This document shows, one piece after another, positions 32,620 to 45,044 of a stretch of DNA of 64,000 nt. The position numbers were made by a program, and so were the translations under genes. Source of the DNA: Collybiopsis luxurians FD-317 M1. Its lineage: Eukaryota > Basidiomycota > Agaricomycetes > Agaricales > Omphalotaceae. The number at the start of each line of letters is the position of its first letter. Positions within the stretch are counted from its first letter, which is position 1. The notes under the pieces are model-generated. The model saw nothing but the letters and a program-made list of their open reading frames with translations. It made no database searches and was not told where the DNA came from. The DNA is taken from the NCBI GenBank assembly GCA_000827265.1, contig KN834852.1:44845-108844 (forward strand), given 5' to 3'.

Positions 32620-34610
32620 TTAGGTCAGAGAAGATTAGTGCTCTGATGGACTTTGCCATTGTTGCTGGTTGGCAGGTATGGATATTTTTCTGTGTATTTG
32701 GTCTTGAAAAACTAACTTGTATGATTTTATAGGCTATCATCAAACCCATCTTTGGCCTCCATTAATGGAGACCTCCTCAAGCTTATCCATCTCTTCAACA
32801 GCTTCTGTATGGTCAAGGGTGCCAAACCATTCCAAGCCGGCAACATCTGCAAGTCTGAAGCCGAGATCATTTCTGTTGACAACACTCAACCTGGAAAGGT
32901 TGTGAAAGTTGAGGGCCATGTCTACTGTGATGGCAAGCCTGTTGTGGAAGTTGTATCTGCTTTCCTGTACTGTGGCTTCTTTACCAACTATGAGAACACT
33001 TTTGAAACTACTGAGGAGCCAGACTATGTTGTAACTTTGGCCACTGAAGCTGATGTCAGAGTTTTGCAGTCAAAGGAGTGGTTCAACTGGGAGGATAATT
33101 CAAAACCTCTCATTCCTGGAGTCCCACTCACCTTCCATGTCCAGTCTGTCATTTTGTTCAAGGACTGAATCTCTTTCCATGAGCTTTCCATCACTGGTGA
33201 AATCTTTGTCTGGGATCAGTTGAAGAACTTGCAGAAGGATGGAACCATTGAGTTCCAGGCTGATGATGCATATGGAAATCCCATTGTCTCATATCTCCAG
33301 CACCACAAAACTACTCAGGGTCAGACTGTCCCTCTCACCAATGAGGGATGCAAGCTTACCACCACTGAGGGATCCACATTATTCTGGTCTCCTCTTACTA
33401 ATGAGCCTTACTCTGGCATCTCTGGTTATTTCAACCCAATTCATATCAACCCTTACTTCTCCCGCTACACTGGTCTTCCCAGCACCATCACACATGGCTT
33501 GTGGTTGTCCACTGCAACTTGCAAGTACATTGAGAATGTTGTCACTAAGGGACATCCTGAGTGAGTCCTTTTGTAAGTGATCTACTCTTGGTTATGTTTT
33601 GAAAGCTAAGTTTCTCCTCAGCTACAATGTCTCTTTCATTGGTATGGTCCTCCCTGGTGAGGAACTCACTGTCAACATGTTGATCAGGTATAGCCGAAGA
33701 CAGCAGAGTAATAGTGAATAACTTGTATTTTCTCCTGGCCTCGAAGGCCTTATATACTCTACATGAATAAGTACTAGAATATTCTATAATAATCTACAAG
33801 TCTGCGGAGCACTCGTTGAGTCGCTCCAAGGAGGTAAGAGAATGTTCGTGTATATTCTCTGATATTCTCAACACAACATCTGTCACATTGGCATGTGTGA
33901 CAGCAACATTGTTGTCAAGATTGAGACTGCCAACATGCTAGGCAAGAAGGTCATTGAGGGTTCTGCAGAAGTTTCCTAGCCCATGACTGCCTATGTCTTC
34001 ACTGGACAAGGTTTACAGGAGCCCAGAATAGGTATGGACCTTTACAACTCTTTCCCTGCTCCTTGTGCTGTCTGGGGTGGTGCCAATGAGCATCTCCATG
34101 CTGTCTATGGTTTCTCTATCCTCAAAATTGTAAAGGACAACCCCAAGAAGAAGACCATTCACTTTGGTGGTATCAAGGGGCAGGCCATTCGTCAATGGTA
34201 TATGGATATCTCCTACAATACTATGGACAAGAACAGCCATGTTAAGACCCTTCCTCTCTTTGCCACCATTGACATTCAGATGCACAAATATACTTTCAGT
34301 CATCCTAATGGTCTCCTATTTTCCACTCAATTCATTCAGATTGCCCTTGTTATCTCTGAAAAGGCAGTTCTCAAGGACATGCACTCAAAATGATTTGTCC
34401 AGAACAACTGTGCTTTCACTGGTCACTCTTTGGGTGAATATTCTGCACTGGCTTCTATTGCTGATGTTCTTGCTATCTCTGCCCTTGTTGGTGTTATCTT
34501 CTACTGAGGTATCACTATACAGTGTGCCATTGAGTGTGATTCTGAGAATCATTCAAACTATGCTACATGCACTGTCAACCCTAGCCATTATTGCATGATT
34601 TTTGCATCTA
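32620..34610 (+). pseudogene. Fatty acid synthase pseudogene, dehydratase to malonyl/palmitoyl transferase
   Basis: Remnant of the cytosolic fungal fatty acid synthase. The dehydratase part (32,733-33,560) is clear: NGDLLKLIHLFNSF, GKVVKVEGHVYCDGKPVVE and FNPIHINPYFSRYTGLP. The transferase part follows: YVFTGQGLQEPRIGMDLY (33,990) and the active-site region [16 protein letters not shown] (34,420-34,465). An intron is preserved (32,676-32,732, gtatgg...ttatag, branch-like actaac), so it is a genomic copy, not a retrocopy. Stops at 33,166, 33,979, 34,391 and 34,506 fall mainly where glutamine, arginine or tryptophan is expected. A solo LTR sits at 33,678-33,873. The gene stops at about 34,600 and resumes at 36,170. 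CpG is almost absent. Confidence 0.88.
33678..33873. mobile_element. Solo LTR, 196 bp, with 5-bp target duplication
   Basis: The element begins TGTTGATC and ends TCTCAACA, and is flanked by CAACA on both sides (33,673-33,677 and 33,874-33,878). Removing it and one CAACA restores the fatty acid synthase reading ...LTVN.ICHIGM. It keeps about six CpG in 196 bp although the host pseudogene has nearly none, so it arrived after most of the decay. The ends suggest a Ty1/copia-type LTR. Confidence 0.85.
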
Positions 34611-34629
34611 GCCTTACAATCATACAGAA

Positions 34630-36165
34630 CTGACAATTCTACAGTTGGAAACAAACAGATAGAGAGCTATGATGAGCCCAAGTCAATAGCTAAATCAGAG
34701 TGCCTACAGAGTACTTGGTGTATTTGCTACATACAATCTGTCTGATGTAGTACCACTTATTGTTGAGGTGGTCAAGTGCTGGTCCAACTTGAAGGACAGC
34801 TGCCAGAACCTTGTCCCTAGCCTGTCAATGCTAGCAGACCCATCCCATTTGCTTGCAAGTGTTCTGATTGAGCCTGTATGACTCTAACATATCCAGGGAT
34901 GTTCAACAATTGTGGTTCTATTTAGACAAACTTACTCTAGTGGCTCAAGGCATCATAGACAGGTATCCATACATAGGTGGTTAGGATCCAGGGTTGCAGG
35001 GTGAGATGGGTGATAGCTGAGCACTTGTACCTGTTGGGATTCATTGGTCTCAAATTGGTGCCTAGTCTGTATAATGGGAGTGTCAACAGCTTTACCTCTT
35101 CCTTTGATGGAACTTGGAAGTGGTTCTCAATTAGAATGAGTATATTTTAACAGACAAGGGATGGTCAACTAGGTTGTATGAATGCAGAAGGAGCACAGAA
35201 GTAGGAGATGAGTTGGTTGAGCATTCTAGATCATGGTGCAGTACCCTTTGCCCACCGGTACTATTTGCACCTAAACTATCTCATGAATGGTTCAAGAGGA
35301 GTTCTAGAGTCAGGAGTGGCCAGGATGAAACTTGAAGTTGGTTGGTCAGCTTGGGATGAATTGCTGGAACAGGAGAAAAGGACAATGTTTTTGTGAGACT
35401 TTGGTTGGGTTTTATTTTTGATCTCCAGGTTTAGGGATATATGTGCCAATTGTACAAAGAAAAGGATAACTTGGATATACAGTTTCTTAGACATCCAATT
35501 TTGTATAAGTAGTAGAAGTAATTGCTGTGCAAAGCAGCTTATCACACCCCTCACTTGGAAGCTTTAAACTCACTCTTCTCTTGCCTGGTACTTTGGTCCA
35601 TTTGTCAGACAGTACTGCAGATTACTTGTTGGTTGAGCTAGACTCTCCTCTTGTAGTACCACTTGTTGTTTGCTGGTTAGTACACCAGCCTTGTGGTTCA
35701 AGTTGACTCATTGTTTGTTGGCCAGAGAGCTGACCTTGTTGCAACCTTTTGTACACCCCACTCATCATTTGCTGGTTAGTACACCAGCTTTGTGGTTTCA
35801 AAGTTGACTTGTCATTTGTTGGCCTGTATGCTGACCTTGTTGCAATCCAGTACACTCACCTGTCATTTGTCAGTTAGTGCACCGACCTGTTGAATTATAT
35901 GCTTATGCCTGACAGACACTCATTCCTATACAAACATGGACACAAGTATGTTACCGCACAAACACATATAGCTACCCGAGTACTTTCCAACTTGTTCCAT
36001 TCACTTCCCGCACTATATATATATATTCATACCCTTACCAGACATTGATATAATAATATTCCCTGCAGAACCTTTGACAATGCACTCTTGCACAACAACA
36101 GGAATCACTGGTATAACTAGTTGTCTCTATCAAGAGACCTCTTAGTAAAAACCTAATACTCATTT
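34630..36165. mobile_element. Long LTR-like repeat inside the FAS pseudogene, copy 1
   Basis: Matches 42,955-44,240 over most of its length: gagagctat(g/a)atgagccc near the start, tagcagaccca in the middle, actttggtcca, and gactcttgc...agtaaaaacctaat at the end. It splits the fatty acid synthase gene between codons that are adjacent in the normal protein. It has no coding frame of note, CpG is almost absent, and terminal dinucleotides and target duplication could not be fixed. A solo LTR is the likely nature. Confidence 0.6.
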
Positions 36166-36169
36166 CTGT

Positions 36170-37210
36170 GTCTCCAAGAGCTTCAATGATGCAGCTTTGA
36201 GAGAAGTTGTTGACACCATTTTGATGCTCACCAATACTCTTTTGCAGATTGTGAACTTTAACATTGAGGTAAGATTTCATTTATCTAGCTATGTTCATGT
36301 GGCTAATCTGTGGTTTCAAAGGGTCAACAATACATTTGCGCCGGAGAGCTTGTTGCACTCCAAACTTTGACTAATGTTTTGAACTACTTGAGGGTCAAGA
36401 AGATTGATATTGCTAAGGTATGTTTGTTGTGGAATTTGACTAGATTATTTACTAATGAAATCTTTTTGCATAGTTGACTGAGATGTTCCGTGTCAAAAAG
36501 GTGAAGGAGATGCTTGGCAATATTGTCAAGAAATGCCATAGCTGTGCCTTGGACAAGCAGAAGGCTGAAGGGTACATCAAACCCAAGCATGGCTTTGCCA
36601 CTATTCCTCTTCCAGGTATTGACATTCCTTTCCACTCAAGGTACCTCTGGGCTGGTGTCATACCTTTCTGAACTTGTGAATTATTTCCTTTTCATGTTGA
36701 GATGATTTTATACTAAGTATGTGTAATCAGACTTGCCGAAGAAGATTGATTCCACCCGACTCAATCCTGATGTCTTCATTGGCAAGTATATCCCCAGTTT
36801 GATCACCAAATTGTTCAAAGTATTGCAGGAGTATGCTCAGATCATACATGACCAAACCTCCTGGCCTCACCTCACCAAAGTCCTCAAGAAGTGGGACAAA
36901 GAGAAGAGGGGCTCTGCTGCCCAGCATCAAAATCTGGCATATATCATTCTCATGGAATTGCTGGTGTATCAGTTCACTTTGCCCATCTACTGGATTCAGA
37001 CCCAGGATTTGCTCTTCTCTCACTTCAAGTTAGAGAGGCTCAATGAGCTCAGTCCTTCACCCACTCTTACCAGAATGACCACTCATACTCTGAAAGTCAA
37101 GTATGAGACCCAGGATGACCTTATCTGTGAAATTCTCTGCCATGCTAAGAACACCAAGGCTCTGGACTGATTGTATATTCAATCAGCTCCAGAACCAGAG
37201 GGGGCATAAA
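36170..37210 (+). pseudogene. Fatty acid synthase pseudogene, continued, with beta-alpha fusion point
   Basis: Continues the transferase domain: FNDAALREVVDTILML (36,178), IEGQQYICAGELVALQT split by introns, GFATIPLPGIDIPFHSRYL (36,590-36,650), and KYIPSLITKLFKV (36,785). Without a break the frame passes from the end of the yeast-type beta chain (VLKKWDKE, 36,880) to the start of the alpha chain (AYIILMELLVYQFTLP, 36,935-36,985; LERLNELSPSPTLTRM, 37,035). A single fused chain is the basidiomycete arrangement. The copy ends after ALD, a frameshift, and LYIQSAPEPEGA at 37,209; ACP, ketoreductase and ketosynthase domains were not found. GT-AG introns remain (for example 36,416-36,473). Confidence 0.85.
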
Positions 37211-37439
37211 CTATAATACTCTTATGGACAAGATATAGGTAGTGTATAACCCTCATTGTTGTTGTGTTGAGATGTTGATGCATTGATGTTGCAGTGTACA
37301 ATTTTACATTTTCATGTGTTCCCTGCATCTTTTACATGCACTTCTGAATTACCATTACACACTTGATTTGTCACAAAATCCACATATCAAATCTGATTTC
37401 TTTATATAAAGGTTTCTAGCTCTGCTTTACAAATAGGGC

Positions 37440-38720
37440 TTCCACATCACTTTTCATTCTCACCTGTCCATGAGCTATCTGAGCTCTGTCTGTGGCTGCA
37501 GCTTCAAGCAATCACAAGATTGCATATCTCACATAAAACTCAAGAAAGATGTTGTGCACATACAGTACATTGAAGCTCAGTCTGAGAAACTGACAGCAAA
37601 CTTTGCCAATGCTGTCAAAACCTCTGCAGTGGCTACATCAACTATTTCCTCCAATCACCCTCCTATGCTTGAGGCTCCATTGGTACAGGTCAATGACATG
37701 GACAGCAATGACCTCCCTTCTTCTGCTGCAATAGCTATTGATACTGACAATGACAATGACTCAGCAAGCATTAAAAGCAGCCCTGCCGAATTGGTAAAAG
37801 ACTGTAAAGATGAGATCAATGAGTAGGTCCTGACAGAAATCATGAAAGAGCTTCTTGGTGGTGTGGAAGTGGATGAAGTATTCAATTTTCTTCCAAGTCC
37901 CAATCTTAATGATATCACTGAGGGGGAAACAGGATTTGATCCTTCTACTGCAGCCCATTGCTGTACACTAGTTGATGATGATATGCAAAACTGGACATGG
38001 CAGTGGTACGACTCTGCTGGGGCAGTCCTTTAATCTAAGCCTCTGATTCAAAGCCATTGGACATCACTTCTTGCATCTGCAGAAAGTGGCTACCATTTTT
38101 TCAAGTCCCACTTGGATTGGGAGATAGCTCAATGGGCAGTACAGGAAAAGATATCCCAGACCTCATTTGACTGCCTATTGAATATTCCAAAGGTACTGCT
38201 TTTGAGATTATCATGATTTATCACTGAGCTGAGTCAAATAACAGGTTAAAGAATGCCTAGGATTATTTTATTCCAATGTGAAGTCCATGCTCAAATTGGT
38301 TGATGCCATCCCAGAATGAGGTGGCCAGTGGTACACAAAGTGCCTTTCCTTCAAAGATTGTCCCAATGAGCATTTTACTATACATTATTGAGATCCACTG
38401 GAGGCAATTAAGGCATTGTGGGGAGATCTGTCATTTGCTAATGACCTTGTATACAAGCCAGCCAAGATGTTTCAAAGTCAAAAACAGACCAAGGAGGAGA
38501 GAATGTATGCAGAGATGTGGACCAGTGGCTTCTGGAATGCAGCCCAGGGCCATTTTCCTCTTCTCTTCAAGCTAAGTTTATTGACCTTCTGCCCAAGCAA
38601 TTGAATCCTCCTGGAGGGACAATCACACCTGTTATCATTGTTTCAGATGAAACACAACTTACAAACTTCTCAGGGGGTAAATTGGTAATAAGTGTGGTCT
38701 GAGCTAGTAATGAACTTGCA
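37440..38720 (+). mobile_element. Plavaka-like transposase, N-terminal part, degenerate
   Basis: Plavaka elements are CACTA-related DNA transposons of basidiomycetes. The start has a C2H2-like finger (GCSFKQSQDCISHIK, one cysteine lost). Then follow an acidic low-complexity part, HFFKSHLDWEIAQWAVQEK (38,085-38,145), LSFANDLVYKPAKMFQSQ (38,420), RMYAEMWTSGFWNAA (38,502) and PGGTITPVIIVSDETQLTN (38,610-38,665), which carries the conserved SDETQLT motif. Several stops and frame changes break it, and CpG is nearly absent. The continuation is at 40,620, so about 1.9 kb has been inserted. Confidence 0.6.
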
Positions 38721-40619
38721 AAGAATCTGCTTTTAACCCAATTAGATCAGACTGAGAGGTATAATATGTGAGTAAGGAGGTTGTCAAAGGTTCCCTTGTG
38801 TATAATCAAATAGTGGAACACAGTTGAAGAGAAAGAAAAGGGTTATGTAGACTGCATTGGCCAACATTGCCAAACATAATAAATACAGAAGGAACAGAAG
38901 TGGGGGGGTGTAAAGGTCAATGAGTTTGACTACCAGTCTTACTTGTTTGGTGTTGTCAAATTAACAGAACACCACAAGCTTAGCCAGCTATACCAGAGTT
39001 CACTTGTCTTCAAGCTTATTAGGCACATTCCTAAGGTCACTCAGGATAAGGAAGCTTATACATCACAATCTGCAGGTCACTTTGGTCCTTTTTTTGAACA
39101 AGAACCACCAACAATGCTTATATGGTGCAATCTGCAGGTCACCTTGTAGGCTTTTACACACTCTACTTTGTTTCAAGTGGGCTTAACATATTCAGACTGT
39201 CTTTGCCAAAACTCAAACAAGTCACCAACTGTTCAACCTATGCCTCTGTGGACTAGAGCCTGGGCAGTATATGCTGGGGAGGTGAGGTCCATATGAGGTT
39301 CACCCTATATCCAGTCCCTCTCCTCAAGATATGTCAATGACTTTGCAGTCTAGCTTCCAGGAGTTTCAAATGGAAATTCCTATTCAACTGAGTCCAGTGG
39401 TCAATGTGAGCAATTATAGCTATTAACGGCTAAGACACTTCAACCCTGTTGATAATTTTGCCACTCTAGCAAATTGAGATAGGCTTATATTCAAAACTGA
39501 CATTCATGCTATCTACTATTACACCTTTTATACTGTACAATATCCCAGTTTTCCTAAATATTATTAATACATATACATCCCAAACTATTTCTATTTTTAT
39601 GGATTTATTTGAATAAATCTTGTAGGACCTTCTTTGGTTTCAGCAAGTTACCATTTCTGGTTCACCGAAGTATCATTAAGCCAGAGGCTAAAGGTTCATT
39701 CTGCTTCTGCCTGTTCTGCAGTCCTCTGTTGGCCTATCAGGCTTCTGCAATTTCTTGTTGACTCAAGTCATGTCTGATTTTTATCAGGAGCCCAGGGAGC
39801 CAAATAATTATCTCTAATCCTCCAGCCAATAACAATATTTGTGTTTCCTGGCTGGTAGATCTCTTTACACCTGTACCATGCTTTGACAACTATTATTAGT
39901 GCCACCAAGACAGTGCAGACCTCTGGTTATTGAGTTTTGCCTCAACAATGTCACCCGTGTGTTGTGTCATGAAACAAAGTCAGCAAAGCCACCTATGACT
40001 TCCATGTGATTGTTTGTTCTTATCCTATCAACACTGTGGAAGCAGACTGAGTCAATGAGGCCTTGTCCATCAAGACTTTGTCGAATACATTCCCTTCATT
40101 GACATACTCCATTACTTGGTTGTCATAATGTAGCATGAGCTTTTGTTTACCCCTTATGAATAGAAGTCCTTTGATGACCTAGGCCATATTGTGTTCATGA
40201 GATTTTTATAAGCTTTGTTGACTGTGATCCATCAGTCACTGACACTTCCTCACAAACCACTCAGGACTTACAGTATAGGTGCATCACAGGGTACCTTAAA
40301 TATGTACTGTTGTTCAGTGACTGTATTGGTACAATAGGTCTCTCCAGATTTGACTGACAGCTTTGGGCTCACTACAGTCCTCAATATACTGCATAATTGA
40401 ACATATAAAACACAGGATCAAGTGTTTTGTTTAGCTTTGAACCATAGCCAAAAAATCAGCTTATTATTGGTGTACCTGGTATATCTCAGATTGAGGAATA
40501 TCCCAAAAGCTCTTCAATGTAAATAAAATTCCTGAGCATGTATCCTGATTGCATACCTTCCTGTCAATAAGGTCTCAAAGCAAGGGTTATGACAATCAGA
40601 GCTGAGGTTATGCAACTAT
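38721..40619. other. Insertion within the Plavaka-like gene, unidentified
   Basis: CpG-poor sequence with a plus run at 38,920-39,150 (FDYQSYLFGVVKLTEHHKL) and many short broken frames. I recognise no family, and no terminal repeats were found. AT-rich at 39,480-39,620. Confidence 0.4.
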
Positions 40620-41390
40620 GAAATTTTCCACTGATCTATGGCAATTGTCTTAGCCTTGCTCAAGGCTGCTGGAGATCTGGATGGAGATGGGGTTGAAATG
40701 GTCAGAGGAGATGGTGCAGTGAAAAGGGTATATGCTCTTCTTGCTGCCTATGTTGCTGACTACCCAGAACAGTGCCTTGTTACATGCATGAAGTAAAGGG
40801 CTGGCAAGAAGTAGAAGAGTTAGGACTGCCCAATACTGGGGAAACAAGAAAGCAAGACTAGACACTTTCGATTATCTACACTGCCTGGGAATCAGCAATG
40901 CAGCCTGGTCCAAAGGCAAGCACTGTTTATGCCTGCTACATGGAGAACAATGTCACTGGAGGGAATTGTGACTTCTTCTGGGCTGGTTTTCCACTGACCA
41001 ATATACACAGGTGCATTACTCCAGACATACTCTATCAACTGTATCAAGGGCTGGCTAAACATCTTGTAGGGTGGGTGCAAGAGGTCATGGGGAGTCAGAA
41101 ACTAGATGAGAGAATCTGTTTATTGCCTCCTGCCTACAGTGTGTGTCATTTCTGAAATGGTATTTTGTCACTTAGCCAAGTCTCTGGTGGGAAGCATAAA
41201 CACATTGCAAAAATTCTCCTGGCTGGTCTAGTGGGAAACATTGAACCCCATGGAAGGGTGATCCTGGACAAATGTCTGTCCTTCCATGTTAACAATTTGT
41301 AGAGTAAATATATGAAGTGTACACTGCTATTGAATGGTAGGAAATCTCCAGCATGTGATACCAATCAAGGAACATGTGATGTTCAGTTAT
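40620..41390 (+). mobile_element. Plavaka-like transposase, catalytic part, degenerate
   Basis: Resumes the transposase: RVYALLAAYVADYPEQCLV (40,727-40,785), then in another frame FFWAGFPLTNIHRCITPDI (40,974-41,030), LYQGLAKHLVGWVQEVMGS, and LDERICLLPPAYSVCHF (41,103-41,152). These match the order of Plavaka transposases (aspartate-rich core, then the LYQG helix). Stops and frameshifts are present. The end past 41,390 and any terminal inverted repeats were not found. Confidence 0.6.
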
Positions 41391-42954
41391 AAATTTCAGC
41401 TTCCATGCACATTGCTTGTCAAACTATCTTCTCCATATTATTTCTAGTACTATAGTATGGGGAAACAATGTGCCCTCACTCCCTTTTAATCTTCAAATAT
41501 CACAGTGCCAGCCTCCAAGCATGTCAAGCTCAGTGCCGACAAAGTTTTGAAAGATTTTTTTAAAGGTGGCACACCCACCATCCACTCATCCATGTCCCAG
41601 CTCCCTTTATCAACAATGAAGGGGAAAAACCAGGGTTTGTGCTGAACATCTACTATCATACTGTACACTTATTCTACATGACATAGAGATGACTGACAAG
41701 GCATCTGAATATGAGAATACCCTAAGAACAATGCCCCTTCTGTGAGACTTGAACCTGATGATGAGCAAGAAGGTGCTTCACATGATACTATTTAAGTTGA
41801 ATGGTCACTATGTTCCTATTAAGTCTTACCTTCTATTGACCTTTGTTTTGTTATGATTCCCTACTTCATTCCCTTATAGCTTCTGGCTCTACAAAGAGTG
41901 AGCCTTTCTGTTCTTTCCTCTTAAGATAAAGATGCCTCTCCCAACTGCGAGGACTTAAATGACTCAGAGCATGACTTTTTGGATGACATGAAGCTCAAGG
42001 GATCTGGTTTCCTTGTGCACCTTCACTACCTGCACATGTTTGAAGGCAAAGAGAAGAATCTCAATGAAGAGCATTATTCAGGCAAAGAGAACAACTAACC
42101 AGATATTTGAGTGAACAACCAGGTGAGTATTTGCTCTCAGGACTTTTCCCTTCACTGACAGATAATGTTACAGGTCATTATCATAGATGCTACTCCAATC
42201 TCCAAGGAAACTGAAACACAAAAGGAACATGTGAGCTACTGCAAGACACTTCTAACCAATTTTGAGGAAGAGAAGGTGCCTCTGTTTGCAAAGTGATCCA
42301 TTTGAGAGGCCACTTGCCTAGTCAACATGTTCCCCAAGGAATCCAGGCTTGCTTGGGATACCTTCACTGATGGTAAAAAGCTTTGAGTGACTCTAAATAA
42401 AAATAAGATTAAGAAAAACCTGGTGACCCGCAATCATTTAATTCATTTTGTATGTCCTTACCTTTCCATCCTTGTTCTCATCATCTCACCCATGCATCTG
42501 AGATGAATTATGGTGCCCCACTATCTGTTTCAACCTCGGCAAAGAAGCACAGATTCAAACAGCACAATATTTTGGGATCCCAGAAACTCTTACACCTGAT
42601 GAAGTCATTGAGTGTTGACTTCCAATTTTGGTTATACTAACTGAGAACTGATGTGATTTAGAGCTCTACTGTCAATTGGCTGCTGAAGGATTGCAAATAT
42701 CACCATGCTGAAATTGATATCAAGGTGTCATGTTATTAAAGGCAATTCCATTTTTCTTACATTCATTTCCTGCACCTTTCTTTCAGAATTGCAAATTAAA
42801 TGGTGTTACCTTCAAGAACCCCTTGCTTGGCTTACTCTTACAAGGGTATTTCATTGATGGAAGACCAAAGCAGGATGAGTTGCTGGTCACACTTTTGTGC
42901 AAATTTTGCAGCAATACCTACAATCAATTAAAACTGATGATTTTGCAATCAGAA
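41391..42954. other. CpG-poor remnants, unidentified
   Basis: Short plus-strand coding-like runs only: DLNDSEHDFLDDMKLKGSG at about 41,967-42,023, IIIDATPISKETETQKEHV at 42,180 and LNGVTFKNPLLGLLL at 42,801. Only the NGVTFK string is reminiscent of the synthase alpha chain, which is too little for a call. No intact gene. Confidence 0.3.
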
Positions 42955-44240
42955 ATGAATACATAAGAGAGCTATAATAAGCCCAACATTGAGAGCTAAC
43001 TTGGAGTAAATGCAGGATGCTTGTTATGACAGGTGTGGAACTGCATTACCTGTCATATTGTGCTTTCAACCTTAGTACCAAGTATCAGTCCAAGTGTTAG
43101 ACAGCTGCCAAAACTACTGTACCTAGCTTGTCAAAGCTAGCAGACCCACCTGTACCTTATACAGAAGTTTCAATGAGCCTGCATTGCTTTGACATACCCA
43201 GGGATCAATGGATGATTGGAATGGCTTGACAGAACTTACTCCAGTGGCTCAAGAAGTAATGGACTCAGTGCTGTGTTGTTTTGGATGCAGTATTTGAAGT
43301 GCTGAGAATGGGGAGAAGCTAGCTGAAGTCTTGGCAAAGGTCCAGATCAAGGATCAGAAGAAGCATGCACAACCCAATGCTAAAGGCTAAAGTCAGCTTT
43401 GACATTTACCATACTAGGTACTTGTTGAAGTATCAGAAGTTGATGGCCCAAGTGGCAAAGAAGTGTGGCAGCACCTGGTGACAAAGATGATCAAATACCT
43501 ATGGGGGCAAATATGGAGGAACATCCAGTACAGTTGGATGTTTAGTCCAACATTATCACAGGTGCAGGATGAAGGATTATTCCAGTGTATGGGTTGATCA
43601 AAATGAAATGTGACAGTTACTCAGTACTGCAGGGCCAGGTTCCAGAAGAAGGCATAGAAGGTTTATTTTCCTATGGACTTTGGGTTTATTGTTGGTTGGT
43701 TTCTGGATTTGAACACTTGTGTAAGTTTGCACCTGTATTTCTGACATTATGGTTGTATAGTTCTTGGCTCTTAGCATAGTATAAGTACAAGAGTAGAGTA
43801 CCAGAACAAGCCAGCTTTTAGAGCCCCCACTAGTTTGGACACTTAAAGCTCACTCACACTTTTCCCAGTACTTTGGTCCACCATTGGACAGTATTGTAGA
43901 CTATCTGAAACTTGAGTAATGCTCTTGTTCATATAGTACAGCTCATTGTTTATCAGCCTGTTCCTGGCCTTGCTGTTGTATCCCACTCATTGTTTGCTTG
44001 GCCTGTTGCCAGCCTTGTGGTTATCAAGTTGGAGATTTGTATATCTCCTGCAACCTTCTTGCCCCTCTACCTGGACCTAGTAGTCTGTCAAGGCCTAGAG
44101 ATTTTTGTTAGACTGTACTAGTGGAGTCAAAGTTGATTATAAAAATATATTATCTACTCTGTGGAATCTTTGACAGTGCACTCTTGAAAACCTGGTTACA
44201 CTTGCTGCCTCACTAGAGCCGGCTAAGTAAAAACCTAATG
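42955..44240. mobile_element. Long LTR-like repeat, copy 2
   Basis: Homologous to 34,630-36,165. It precedes a leader region and a gag fragment (45,045-45,806) on the plus strand, which supports the view that it is the 5' LTR of that element. CpG almost absent; the ends are approximate. Confidence 0.55.
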
Positions 44241-45044
44241 TATTAGCACATTTGAGGCATTTGAAATGTATTCCTCTTCTGCTCATTGCCATTGTTGCAA
44301 CTTTGGTGACAGCAGCAATAAAGTTATAGGTGTAACTTCTGTTGTGACACTAGTACTTATATCATTTTCTCACCCCTATCTTTCACTTTCTTCACACTTT
44401 TGTTCACATGATTGCATTTATGACACATCATCATTCCATTCTGATATTCCAATACTTCTTTGACACTTCACACTTCCATCTTTCTTCCACATGATTTCAC
44501 TGCCCCTCTTTTTATTTGCTTTATCATCCTCTTGCTTCTCACTGAGACAATTCCTAATCCTTACTATTATGATTCCTAATCCCTTTCTTGCACTGTCACC
44601 TCTTTTATTGTTCTTTCCTGTACAACCACATGTATCTTTACTTTCTTCTTCTCACGCTGTCACTCTTATTGTTCTTTCCTTTCTATTCTCCAACTTGTAT
44701 AAATAGGATTGTAGATAGCCCCTAGTTCCCCATCTCAACCTCTTGGTCTTTGGGGATTAGGTATGTGTTTGTATCTCCGCTCACACTCAATATTGACTTG
44801 GTCTTTGGGGACTAGTTTGATATCCTTTGATCATTGAGATTGGCCCTCTGAGCTATCACTGTCATTGAGATCCCTTATTCTTTTATATTGTGCTTGAGCT
44901 CACATCACTGCCTGTGCTTCATACCTGTGCCATCACCTCATCTCTTGTCTCTGCGACATTAGGTTAAGATCCCATACTCGTACCATCAGCTCTCTCACTG
45001 ATCCTATGAGGAGTAGACATTGGACTTACCTGATCCTCCACCTC
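44241..45044. other. Untranslated leader of a decayed LTR element, no gene
   Basis: Pyrimidine-rich sequence between the LTR-like repeat and the gag fragment; cttggtctttgggga occurs twice (44,743 and 44,798). The plus frames here have no family signature. Confidence 0.35.
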
